Assembly: GCF_040183065.1 (NCBI RefSeq)
Contig: NC_091120.1
Coordinates: 189,893,627-189,957,626, forward strand
Origin: Periplaneta americana
Taxonomy: Eukaryota; Arthropoda; Insecta; Blattodea; Blattidae
DNA length: 64,000 nt
Direction: 5' to 3'
Position numbers and translations under genes: made by a program. How positions within the stretch are numbered: the first letter of the stretch is position 1; each line of letters opens with the position of its first letter. Below, piece after piece: positions 43,441 through 53,740 of this stretch. The notes under the pieces are model-generated. The model was given only the letters and a program-made list of their open reading frames with translations, was not told where the DNA came from and did no database searches.

Positions 43441-44976
43441 TCATCGAAAGGAAAAAATATTTTTAGGAGATAACTGAAACTTTGACAGACATCAATTTGT
43501 TTCCGGAACGAACCAACTGCTCGTGAATGATATATTTACTATTGTTATTGTTATTATCATTATCATTACTATTATGATTATCGTCAACATCATCATTATA
43601 CATGTTCTTTAGTTGTTAAAACATATAGATTGTTACTATCTCTTTCAACTCTTATTTGTTGTTTTCTTGAAGCAACGCAGAATTTGAAGAAACTTATGGA
43701 TTACAACATGACACACACATGTTCGTTACACTTTTTATGTGTAGTTTGGATTCATATTTTAAGAATTTCACATAACTTTTTCTCGATCTACTAAATTGAG
43801 ACCACTCATCCTGCCTGTGCTAACCCTTGATTTTCTTGAAGTATCTGTGATGGTAGTTTTGTCGGCATGAGCCATAAAATAAGTGGGTCATGAACTATGC
43901 ACTCACGTATGTATCCCTTTTCAATTTTGAAATTATGGCTTTGACTGTATTTCGATCGGCAGTAAGAGATTTGGTTTAGACGTGGAGTTTGCGGCCTTAT
44001 TTTGGCTGGGTTGATGGCATGGAAACAATGTATCTGTAGTTGATGATTTCGGTGCATAATTAGTCGACCTACCTCTTACCATATATTACTGTGTCGCTCA
44101 GTTTTTCTTATTGCAGAATATTTGTAAATACATAAGTAAAAAAAGAGTGATACTATTAAACTTGGGGCTAGCAACTCGCACAAATGTTAAGATCAGTTCC
44201 AAGATATTTCAAAGATGCGAACTTGTATAACTTTCAGATTAACGTTTCACCTCTTAACCTTATTTGATTCTTGATATTTTTATTTAAGTTATTTAGGTAC
44301 TTTTTAGTTATCTTTTCAGCTTGTTATAAACAATAATCTGACGGTTATTTCTTTCTTTTCAGGTAAGTCAAAGATCTTCAGCAGATGGCATCTCCTAACG
44401 AGAACTTCGTAGTCATGGTAACGTTTAAAGCTTTACGATTTACGTAACACATTTCCATGTAGTCAGACTTTACTCGAATAGAAAGGGAACTGTGAACTAT
44501 GACAGCGAGTAGCAGAATTGAAATGCAAGCGCAATTACTAACGTCATCTTTCCCATCATGCAATTTTCTCTTAATGTTAAAATGAGTAAAAGTAATTCCA
44601 TTTAAGTTTACTTGCTTCTTTTATTCCCACAAAACTTTTCTATTGTAAGATGCATCTCACCAGTTGTGAACAAGTGAAGGACGCTCACATTCCAACGTGA
44701 AACCCCATTAATCGGGATTTTCTGTTTATCAGGACTAATTCTGTAAATGTATTAACTGTTTTGTTATATTTTTGCTATAAAAAATATACACGTCCAGGAC
44801 GTAAATATGTGTATTTCATGACGTATTATACACTGAAGTCTTCATTGAAGCACAGCACGTAAACGTCTCGCTAAATGAAACAAAAGAAAGTTACAGATTT
44901 ATTTATATAGGTGCATGATGATAAATAATGTAGCCTACAGTGCCCTAGATGAAATTGGACTTATCCTGAATGTATT
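43441..44976. other. Unassigned DNA
   Basis: No domain in the frames at 43806-44057 or 44378-44563; no repeat recognised apart from short ATT clusters near 43540. Confidence 0.4.
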
Positions 44977-44989
44977 TATAATATACATA

Positions 44990-45268
44990 ATAATAATCCG
45001 TGGCGCTACAGCCCGTGAAGGGCCTAGACCTACCAGCCGGCTGCTGGCCTCACGCCTACATGCTGAAGCAGAGGTGGACGATCATGCAACCACAAGGTAT
45101 CGTGTGGTTAGCACGATGATCCCCCCAGCCGTTATATCTGGCATTCGCAACCGGATTTCGCTAACTATCGTAGCTCCCTAAGTGCATCACGATGCTGGGT
45201 GGGCACAGGTCCCATACACTGGCCGAAATTTCATGAGAAAATTTCTTCCCCCACGAGGACTCGAACCA
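44990..45268 (-). mobile_element. 5'-truncated SINE with perfect 13-bp TSD and (ATT)n tail
   Basis: tataatatacata occurs at 44977-44989 and 45269-45281. On the minus strand the element starts inside the tRNA head at the B box (ggttcgagtcctcg), runs through 'cccacccagcatcgtgatgc' and 'cacacgat' and ends 'gggctgtagcgccacggatt' then (ATT)n. A related copy lies at 50870-51098. Confidence 0.92.
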
Positions 45269-45281
45269 TATAATATACATA

Positions 45282-45801
45282 GATGTAGGTAATTTATTTT
45301 GTGCTGTATTTAACTGGTATCGAATGCAATAACACGAATTTACGGTCATTAGAATAGTGTTTAGTCCTATTTGAGCCAGATAAACGAAGTTCCCATGTTT
45401 ATTTTTTATTACTTTTCAATGCATATCCGGGAATAAAACATATTCAAGGAAATCTGAAGTTTCTATAATGCTTATAAGATAGATCTCACAAGTTGTGGAT
45501 GAATGGACACTTTCAACTATATTGCTGATTTTCCCCAATACACATTCTAAAATAAAAGAAGTGCAAATAGATTTTTCAAGTGCATGTACATTGCCTGTAT
45601 TCGAATATACTACTGTACTGGGACAGATAACAATCTCCCAAAAGCGACTACTGTAAAAATTTTTCGTTTTTCTGAAGAGATGAAAACATATTGGAATATT
45701 AGGCTATCAAATAGCGAAGCTGCTCTGTAAGGGTTCGTTGGATGAATACTGCTGTGATATTGTGTGTAGTTACCAGTACATTCTTTTCCTTGAGCTAGTT
45801 C

Positions 45802-45857
<56 letters not shown>

Positions 45858-45973
45858 TTGTTGTTGTTAATTTTTGTTAATGTCTAAATCATCTAAAATC
45901 GTTTAATATGTATTCAAATTTTTAATTAGTTCAGTGCGATTGGTCATTTTTCTGTTAGCCTAAAATTTCTCAG
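45282..45973. other. Unassigned DNA with (AAT)n
   Basis: (AAT)n at about 45805-45853; otherwise featureless. Confidence 0.45.
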
Positions 45974-45977
45974 TTAA

Positions 45978-46632
45978 GTGGACACTATACTGTTATTACT
46001 AACTTCCATGTTTTTAAAGCTAAATTCACAAACACTTCTATCACTGGTGTATCTGGATAATAATAACACGTACAAAATTTCGTCACTCTATAAGAGGTTT
46101 ACATTTTATTAATGTCCTAATAATATATTGTATCGCTTTATGTATAAAGTCACATGCGGCACAATTTACATTATTTGTAACTAATATTCACTTATATGAT
46201 TTTTTATATACATTGCTATTGGGGTTTTCTGTACAGAGAATCGGTAAATTACTAGGGAATTTTATAATTATTAATATTTGTATTTTTTATTTTATAATAA
46301 AAAAATTCTAGTAATTTAGTGATTAATTGTATAGCAAAATCCTATAGTACGCCTAAGTTTTTATTCCATTTATATAGGATCCATATAAATTAATATCAGT
46401 TTAGAATAATATAAATTGTGACACAAGGGACTTTTTACATAAAGCGATTCAATATTTTGATAAAATATTAATAAAAAGCATATGAAATTTTGTACATTTT
46501 CCATTATTAACAGATTTACCAGTGATCAAAAGTTGGTGAATCTAGTTTCATAAGTATGGTAGTTATTGATTTTACTCTTGTGAACCTTTAAAACTATAGA
46601 ACTTGGAAATTTCGGTGTAGTGTAGTGTCCCC
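45978..46632. mobile_element. Possible piggyBac-like MITE, TTAA target
   Basis: TTAA at 45974-45977 and 46633-46636 flank ends GTGGACACTATACTG and, inverted, GGGGACACTACACTA (12 of 15). TTAA duplication is the piggyBac signature. The 655-bp interior has no ORF. TTAA is frequent in AT-rich DNA, so this rests mainly on the inverted ends. Confidence 0.6.
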
Positions 46633-46636
46633 TTAA

Positions 46637-47174
46637 TGAAGTTGAAATACTTTGAACATGTTTAAAGTAAAATTCGGTAATGTCATTTCAATGTCTTTAT
46701 ATCGCTTTTGTTTGCTCAATGCCGCAAGACTGTCGCCGAATTTGTGTACTTCTTAATGGACTCACCTTCGTACAGAAGCAAAGTCAAGTATATACTTCTT
46801 CCACGCTTTCTCGGCATGGTGCTGGTCTTACAAACACGTGCCGCAAGTGAGCGTTGATCTTGAGGAAAGCATATTCACACCTACTGAAATATCTGTTTAA
46901 AGTCACTCATCGATTTAATATCTCGTCTGTCCACACTTATGCTCAGTGTATACTTATGTGCCATTGTTAACTTGTTCTAACAGAATCCTGCCAGGTTAGT
47001 CATCGTTTAGTCTATAAAGTTTTGAGTCTGAACTGATAGTTTCTTACAAGAGGAAATGAAGTTCGTTTCTGTGAATGGTAACTAGTAATAATTTAAACAC
47101 TATTCTGGATACTGCTAGTCAGAGAGTGAGAAAAACATTACATACAACTCTCAAAGTTATTCAGCCGCTTAATT
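46637..47174. other. Unassigned DNA
   Basis: No coding or repeat recognised before the transposase remnant. It may include the missing 5' part of the mariner-like element in unrecognisable form. Confidence 0.4.
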
Positions 47175-47739
47175 TTCAGCGACGAAGAGACATTCCATAC
47201 GATTGGGAAAATTAACAAGCACAACTGTCGTGTTTGGGGTACACAGAAACCTCACAGAATCACTGAACAAAGGTGAATGCTTTCTGCGCGTTGTCACAAC
47301 GAAAACTGTACGGATCTTTCTTCTTCATTGAGGCTACTGTGACTGGACATGTTGGAGCAATGGTTGGTGCCTCAACTTAGACGATTTCATCTTTCAGCAA
47401 GATGGGGCTCCGCCACATTTCCACAATGCAGTTCGTGCTTACCTGAATACGGAGATGTCTGATCGTTGGATAGGACATGCTGACGTAAGGGACAGATGTT
47501 TCATGACATGGCCACCAAGGTCACCCGATATGAGTGCATGTGAATTTTTTCTATGGGGGTAGCTAAAGGACCGTGTGTTTGTACCGCCTTTGCCACGTGA
47601 TTTAGAGGAACTAAAAACCAGAATTCGAGAAGCTGCCGCCAAGGTCACAGAGGATATGTTGGAAAGGGTATGGGAAGAGTTTGATTATCGTTTGGACATC
47701 TGCCGAGTCACTCGTGGTTCACACATTGAATCTCTGTAA
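47175..47739 (+). pseudogene. Tc1/mariner-like transposase, catalytic C-terminal half
   Basis: Frame 1 at 47175 gives FSDEETFHTIGKINKHNC then RVWGTQKPHRITEQ and a stop. After a frame change near 47383 it reads FIFQQDGAPPHFHNAVRAYL, RDRCFMTWPPRSPDMSACEF, FLW, an in-frame TAG, then PRDLEELKTRIREAAAKVTE and VCRVTRGSHIE-type sequence to TAA at 47739. FSDE, QQDGAPPH and SPDMSACEFF hold the three catalytic acidic positions of a mariner-like DDE/D transposase. Stops and frameshifts inactivate it. The likely 3' terminus is 'ttaccggacttttgatatgc' at about 47835-47863; the matching left end was not found. Confidence 0.85.
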
Positions 47740-47863
47740 GGTGTAAACAGAACTTTGAGAGTTTGACTTTAAACTGACGTGTGTTTGAAAGTGCTATAAT
47801 TAGTAGATTTTGTGTAATAAAATATTGAAAGTGTTACCGGACTTTTGATATGCCCTGTACTTC

Positions 47864-48179
47864 TGACGCGAGGACACTAGTAGGAGCCACCAACGTAACT
47901 CAAAGGTAGGGATAAGATTCGTATTACGAGTAGACTCGTCCAGTTTTCTAGTGTGAAGAATTCCAGGTTTATACTTGGGATCATCTTCAAAGCGGAATTC
48001 ATTTCCCTCAATGGTAGTATGACGAGATAGTGTTTTGAAAAGAGTTCAATTTTACCCAGGTCGAAATGGTCAATTAATTTTTTTCTGGAGCCATCTCATT
48101 CTCAAACAGGAAGTCTAGTTTCGACAGAGGGGTCCAAGATTATTATTATTATTTTAATTTTAGAACCTATGCTTAACAT
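47864..48179. other. Unassigned DNA
   Basis: Nothing recognised. Confidence 0.4.
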
Positions 48180-49088
48180 TTTGCTTTCATCATCCTGTCT
48201 ACTCTCAAAAAAAGCAGAAAGTTAGAATTTATAAAACAGTTATATTACCGGTTGTTGTGTAGGCCTGTGGTTGTGAAACTTGGACTGTCACTTTGAGAGA
48301 GGAACCGAGGTTAAGAGTGTTCGAGAATAAGGTGCTTAGGAAAATATTTGTACAAAACACATCGACATATGCAGAACACGTCATAAATCCTACAGAGACA
48401 TCAACACAGACATGGAAATTCTACACTTCCTACCAAAAAGCCAGAAACTAAACACACTAGAACAATACGAAATATACAGACACACAAAGACACATCAGAT
48501 GAAATTCTCAACACACAACTCAATTTTAGAACACACACACACTCTTTGACGCCACATTACACTAGACAAACACACCCCCACAGGAAACAAACCAAAGGCG
48601 CCAAGACAAGCAACAACCAGTTCTGAAGAAGGCCCATAACAGGCCGAAACATGTAAACCAGGTACGATAGAATTTAACACGAGAAAGACATATAATACAT
48701 ATTCCGAAAATATTTGGGGCTAAGAGGGATGAAGTTACAGGAGAATGGAGAAAGTTACACAACGCAGAACTGCACGCATTATATTCTTCACCTGACATAA
48801 TTAGGAACATAAAATCCAGACGTTTGAGATGAGCACAGCATGTAGCACGTATGGGCGAATCCAGAAATTCATATAAAGTGTTAGTTGGGAGGCCAGAGGG
48901 AATAAAGATCTTTGGGGAGGCCGAGACGTAGATGGGAGGATAATATTAAAATGGATTTGAGAGAGGTGGGATATGATTGTAGAGATTGGATATAATCTTC
49001 CTCAGGATAGGGACCAATGGCGGGCTTATGTGAGGGCGGTAATGAACCTCCGGGTTCCTTAAAAGCCATTTATAAGTAAGTAAGTAAG
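48180..49088 (+). mobile_element. RTE-like LINE 3' end, split by a Penelope-like insert, (TAAG)n tail
   Basis: Before the insert: VRIYKTVILPVV-type reading, then CETWTVTLREEPRLRVFENK and VLRKIF; after it GAKRDEVTGEWRKLHNAELH, ALYSSPDIIRNIKSRRLR and frame-broken tail sequence. This matches 58715-59563 (minus) codon for codon apart from decay. The 3' end is a 'gccatttataagtaagtaag' -type tail at 49066-49088. 5'-truncated and frameshifted. Confidence 0.88.
48351..48706 (+). mobile_element. Penelope-like 3' fragment nested in the LINE, 10-bp TSD
   Basis: aaaatatttg at 48341-48350 and 48707-48716 flanks a 356-bp insert; the intact LINE copy has this 10-mer once, within the LRKIFGAKR codons. The insert reads TDMEILHFLPKSQKLNTLEQ then YEIYRHTKTH, matching the Penelope-like copies at 651-1026 and 56577-57970, and ends near 'ctgaagaaggcccataacag' 'gccgaaacatg'. 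5'-truncated; no domain complete. Confidence 0.92.
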
Positions 49089-49877
49089 TCACACGACAGC
49101 AGAACTGTGGCGCGAGGTGACAGACCAGAGTGCACGCTGTCTCACAGCAGTAATGCCCAAGAAAATCGAGCCTTTTTGGAGGGATACGTTGCGACCCTTT
49201 TCAATGCCAAGTACAATTTTGTGAATATGAAAGAAGCCTGCAAAAAACGGGGTTTCGTTATTTATTTTATTTCGTTTTCTCTTCTGTGTACCTAATAAAA
49301 CTAGTAAAGCTGGGATGGGATTAATTTGTATCATTTCGGGGGGTGTGGCTTGTGGCAGGGGTGGATTTGCTTGCTTTTTCCACTCTGGAATTAATCACAA
49401 TTTTAAAACCCTTCCATACCCCAAACCCGCTCTAGTATCTTTGCTACAATAATTTATGTAGTCACATCTCCCCCATTTCAGGACGAGGTCTAATTGTAAA
49501 TGCAGTGAGGATTTCTCCAAACATTGGAGCTCAAAGTTATTGAATTGCCTACCATATCCTGAAATGTATGACGCTCGTAAAAGTGACCTGGCATGCTGCA
49601 ATCAAACTTCCTGCATCTCAATTAGCAACGAATTGATTCGCTGCGCTTTCCAACTCTCTGTCTTCTTTTTTAAATGTGTTCATCTATCTTGAATTATGAA
49701 ATCAAAATTGTCACTTAATCTGTAATCCATTGTTCAGAATCTGTTCCGCTCACATTGGAACCGGCGAATCATCTTCCCGTCTGAGCTTAAGGCAATCCAC
49801 GACTTTCTGCTCTTCGGGTTAAGAGCTTAACAATTCTACAGAGTGAAACGTAATGTCATTAATTTCATAGGCTTATT
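49089..49877. other. Unassigned DNA
   Basis: Overlapping frames at 49089-49334 and 49395-49601 show no domain. Confidence 0.4.
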
Positions 49878-49892
49878 ATTCTTTGAGGTATT

Positions 49893-50188
49893 ACTTACAA
49901 ATTGCTTTTAAGGAACCCGGAGGTTCATTGCTGCCCTCACATAAGCCCATCATCGGTGCCTATCCTGTGCAAGATTAATCCAGTCTCTATCATCATATCC
50001 CACCTCCTTCATATCCATTTTAATATTATCCTCACATCTACGTCTCGGCCTCCTCAAAGGTCTTTTTCCTTCCGGTCTCCCAACTAACACTCCATATGCA
50101 TTTATGGATTCGCCCATACGTGCTACATGCCCTGCCCATCTCAAACGTCTGAATTTAATGTTCCTGATTATGTCAGATGAAGGATACA
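49893..50188 (-). mobile_element. Short RTE-like LINE 3' fragment with 15-bp TSD
   Basis: The minus strand reads SSDIIRNIKFRRLRWAGHVA, RMGESINAYGVLVGRPEGK and RRCEDNIKMDMKEVGYDDRD before 'ctccgggttcctt'. Flanks attctttgaggtatt (49878-49892) and attctttgagatatt (50189-50203) match at 14 of 15. This is a 296-bp, strongly 5'-truncated copy of the 58715-59563 family with an open but partial frame. Confidence 0.9.
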
Positions 50189-50203
50189 ATTCTTTGAGAT
50201 ATT

Positions 50204-50805
50204 TCAAACAAATAAATAAATAAAATTTTATTCGTTTTTTCTTTCTTTCCGAGATAAAAATTGTTTTATATGAAACATTTCATAGGGTGTTTTGGGAAAG
50301 GCATTGAATTAATTCCCAATATATTCAGTCAATTTAAGAGAGCAGTGTATTGTGATAATAAATGATTAAAAGAATTTTACTTTTGTCCTTTAAATGTGCA
50401 GAAATTTTTTCCGAACAAATGTAACATTGTAAAATACCTTTATAGAACGAAAAGTTCTGGTCTCTATCACTGAATACTTAAAATCAGTTACATGCCGTCC
50501 TACTACTTACTACTGAACTTCCACGTCACATATTTCTTCAGCTGCTGCTTCGCACCCATAACAACGGAACTACTCCAATTTTGTCGTCGCACTTCTAATG
50601 AGGAACTATGAGACTCTATATACCGCGTATGTATGTAATGTATGTAAGTATGTAAGCATTTATTTATATATATATATTTATTTATTTATTTTGCTATTAA
50701 TTGTATCATAAAATATAATATATACAGAAAAACTCTAGCTCACCCCTGAAAGAGTAGAACTAATTGAAGTTAAGAAGTATGTAATACAATTTGTCTTATG
50801 TCTAC

Positions 50806-50807
<2 letters not shown>
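50204..50807. other. Unassigned AT-rich DNA
   Basis: Short (TTTA)/(TATG) stretches near 50625-50690; no gene. Confidence 0.45.
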
Positions 50808-50868
<61 letters not shown>

Positions 50869-51098
50869 CCATGGTGCTACAGCCCGTAAAGGGCTTAGAC
50901 CGACCAGCCGGCTGCTGGCCTCACGCCCACATGCCGAAGCAGATGTGGACGATCATCCAACCAGAATGGAGGTATCGTGTGGTTAGCACGATGATCCCCC
51001 CAGCCGTTATAGCTGGTATTCGCAACCGGATTTCGCTACCCATCGTAGCTCCCCAAGTGCATCACGATGCTGGGTGGGCACCGGTCCCATGCAATTAG
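50808..51098 (-). mobile_element. SINE fragment with (ATT)n tail, relative of 44990-45268
   Basis: 'ccatggtgctacagcccgta' to 'ggtgggcaccggtcccatg' matches the SINE at 44990-45268 over about 230 bp; on the minus strand it ends in the (ATT)n run at 50808-50868. It is more strongly 5'-truncated (no tRNA part). TSD not seen. Confidence 0.85.
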
Positions 51099-51104
51099 AA
51101 TATA

Positions 51105-51585
51105 TACTTTTTAAATTTACAATTTTTCAATTTTTATAAAATCCATACGTAACTTTTTAAATTTAATACTAGAACTATTAGAATTGACAAGATTAGGATG
51201 TTTAAATATAAATTTGTTATATATTCTTGGGCCTAAATTACTACTATATATGTATGTATGTTGGCATCAAAATGTTGTACAATTTTTGTATTTTATCATT
51301 CGTTAATGGTGGTCCTGTTACATTTCTGCTTTCCAGGAACCCACCCTTCACTTCATTTCCATTACTAACTGCTGTACTACTACTTTATAGGCTATTCTAT
51401 ACTACGCACTTCTTACCAAATATCCTTTTTTTTATTTAATAGTTATTACTAATATACATACATGTATACCTTAGTTTTGCCTTCCCATTTTTTCCTTACT
51501 ATGTATAGACATTTTCTTAGTTTCGTCAGTTTTCTTACGGTTACTGTTCTGTATAATTTCATATACGCTATTTCTATAGTGAGCA
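51105..51585. other. Unassigned AT-rich DNA
   Basis: Frames at 51227-51439 and 51462-51830 are hydrophobic AT-rich readings with no domain. It may be the upstream part of the repeat at 51586. Confidence 0.4.
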
Positions 51586-51735
51586 TCACGTACGTTCCTA
51601 AAAAGTTAATTTGGCCGTCTCTTCAGTATTGCCAACAAATATCTGATATCACCAAAGAAGGCAATGTGACAATGCCATACACTGAAATAATAATAATACT
51701 ACTACTAATAATAATAATAATAATAATAATTATTA
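51586..51735 (+). repeat. Dispersed retroposon-like repeat with (AAT)n tail, copy 2
   Basis: Collinear with 10720-10925: 'ggccgtctcttcagtattgc', 'atctgatatcaccaaagaag', 'cactgaaataataataat'. Confidence 0.5.
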
Positions 51736-51774
51736 TTATTATTATTATTACTACTATTTTTTTATTTATTTACT

Positions 51775-52480
51775 TATTTATTTCGAATATTAACGTGAAA
51801 AACAACAGCACAAGGCCAATTACAGTTTAGCACAAAATAAAAAACAAAACAGAACAAATGATTATGAGAATGAATGACAGAAATGGCAGTGAGATGAAAT
51901 ACAATCAATATTATGGTCAAAATTAATCATTCACCAAATGCAACAAAATAAATGGCAATATCTAACAAATAATAAAAGATATTAAATAACAAGAAGAATA
52001 TATTATCATGCATAAGTAAAATCAAATCAGATCTTTCAAATTAGCACCTTTAATACACCTGGCTATTGGAGAAAGGGATTTAAATAATTTAGTGAAGAAA
52101 ATTCTTTGACCACGAAAACCTTTCACGGGACTTCTAAGATAGGTGTTATATATAAAAGAATCACAATCAATGACACCATTAATAGCGTTATTAAAGAAAG
52201 TGTAATCAATATCCTGACTTCTCGAATACAGACTGGTACAGTTAAAACATTTTCTAGATAGTTCATAATTTAAAGAAGAGGAGTTGGGTACAAATCTGAA
52301 CGCACAAAGAGAAATGAATTTTCTTTGGATATTTTCTAGTTTAGCCGAATCAGTAGACGTAATAGAGTTCCACGCAACAGATGCATATTCTAATTTAGAC
52401 CTTACTAAAGCATAATATAATGTAAGTAGTGTATCAGGAGAGGAAAAGGAATAAGTAATAGACCTAATGAGACCAAGCAT

Positions 52481-52482
<2 letters not shown>
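51775..52482 (-). mobile_element. Jockey/CR1-like LINE 3' end with 152-codon ORF remnant
   Basis: The open frame 52480-52022 reads MLGLIRSITYSFSSPDTLLT, LYYALVRSKLEYASVAWNSI and KLENIQRKFISLCAFRF; 'LYY.LVRS.LEYAS..W......L..IQR.F' is a hallmark of the Jockey-type LINE RT C-terminus. It continues to a stop with QRIFFTKLFKSL. Both sides are AAT microsatellites (51716-51760 and 52483-52575). RT palm and endonuclease are lost by 5' truncation at 52482. Confidence 0.82.
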
Positions 52483-52565
<83 letters not shown>

Positions 52566-52575
52566 GTAATAATAA
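52483..52575. repeat. (AAT)n microsatellite
   Basis: About 30 AAT triplets with a few interruptions; poly-Leu and poly-Asn frames here are artefacts. Confidence 0.95.
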
Positions 52576-53163
52576 ATTGAAGAGTTGAATATTGTTTATT
52601 GTAAGTTGCTGGCGCCTATTTGTGTGTTGAGTAAATATTATTGTGCCGCATATTTGCATGTTTTTCGCAAGTAACACGTACAGAGGATGCAATTTAGTGG
52701 CAGTTAATCACCTGCTAGAATTCGCACCTCCGGGCAGAGCTGCTTGCTATCCATCACTCGGGAAAGCAAACTGCCGGGCACTTTCATACCTGCAGCCCCA
52801 TCCACCAGGCTCCAGTTTCTCTTACAAGTAATAATCTATAGTGTCGTGCCAGTCTTAGTGGATGTTATAATTTTTAATTGCATTCATAGGATCAGTGTTG
52901 GAAACATACTAACAAGGAGATATCGCGAAAAGAAAACGCGGTAGGCTATTTTCATTATACTCTTGCTAATGGTGATTCCAAGGAATCCATTAAATTTGTT
53001 ATTCTGTCGATAGGTATAAGTAGTGAGCCGTTAAATTGTAGAGCGTTGTTTAATGACGTTTAACGGACTGTTAGTTATAGTTATATTAGCCTTTAATTCT
53101 AAATTTTGAGCGAGCCGACGACACGGGCTTTGTCACTTACAGAACTTTTACGAGAGATGACAG
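52576..53163. other. Unassigned DNA
   Basis: A 66-codon and a 62-codon frame overlap at 52643-52944 without a domain. No gene. Confidence 0.4.
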
Positions 53164-53740
53164 CACCATAAATGTTCAAATTCAATGAAAATGTCCAGAA
53201 ACATTGTTTCATAGTTTACAGTGCCTAAACCGATATAACAAATTAATATTATCATACGTTTCTAAGAACCATAATGTTAGGCGCTTTAAACTATTGAACA
53301 ATGTTTCTGGACATTTCATTCAATTTGAACATTTATGGTGCTTAGAAATGTGTGATAATATTAATTTGTTACATCGGTTTAGGCGCTTTAAACTATTGAA
53401 CAATGTTTCTGGACATTTCATTCAATTTGAACATTTATGGTGCTTAGAAATGTGTGATAATATTAATTTGTTACATCGGTTTAGGCGCTTTAAACTATTG
53501 AACAATGTTTCTGGACATTTCATTCAATTTGAACATTTATGGTGCTTAGAAATGTGTGATAATATTAACTTGTTACATCGGTTTAGGCGCTTTAAACTAT
53601 TGAACAATGTTTCTGGACATTTCATTCAATTTGAACATTTATGGTGCTTAGAAATGTGTGATAATATTAATTTGTTACATCGGTTTAGGCGCTTTAAACT
53701 ATTGAACAATGTTTCTGGACATTTCATTCAAATTGAATGA
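53164..53740 (+). repeat. 102-bp tandem repeat, left arm of a large inverted structure
   Basis: One unit lies in reverse orientation at about 53172-53272; then units starting 'aggcgctttaaactattgaa' follow at 53279, 53381, 53483, 53585 and 53687 (102-bp period) in forward orientation. Because 102 is a multiple of 3, the frame 53204-53740 stays open; it is a repeat translation (FKLLNNVSGHFIQFEHLW) and not a credible gene. Confidence 0.95.
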
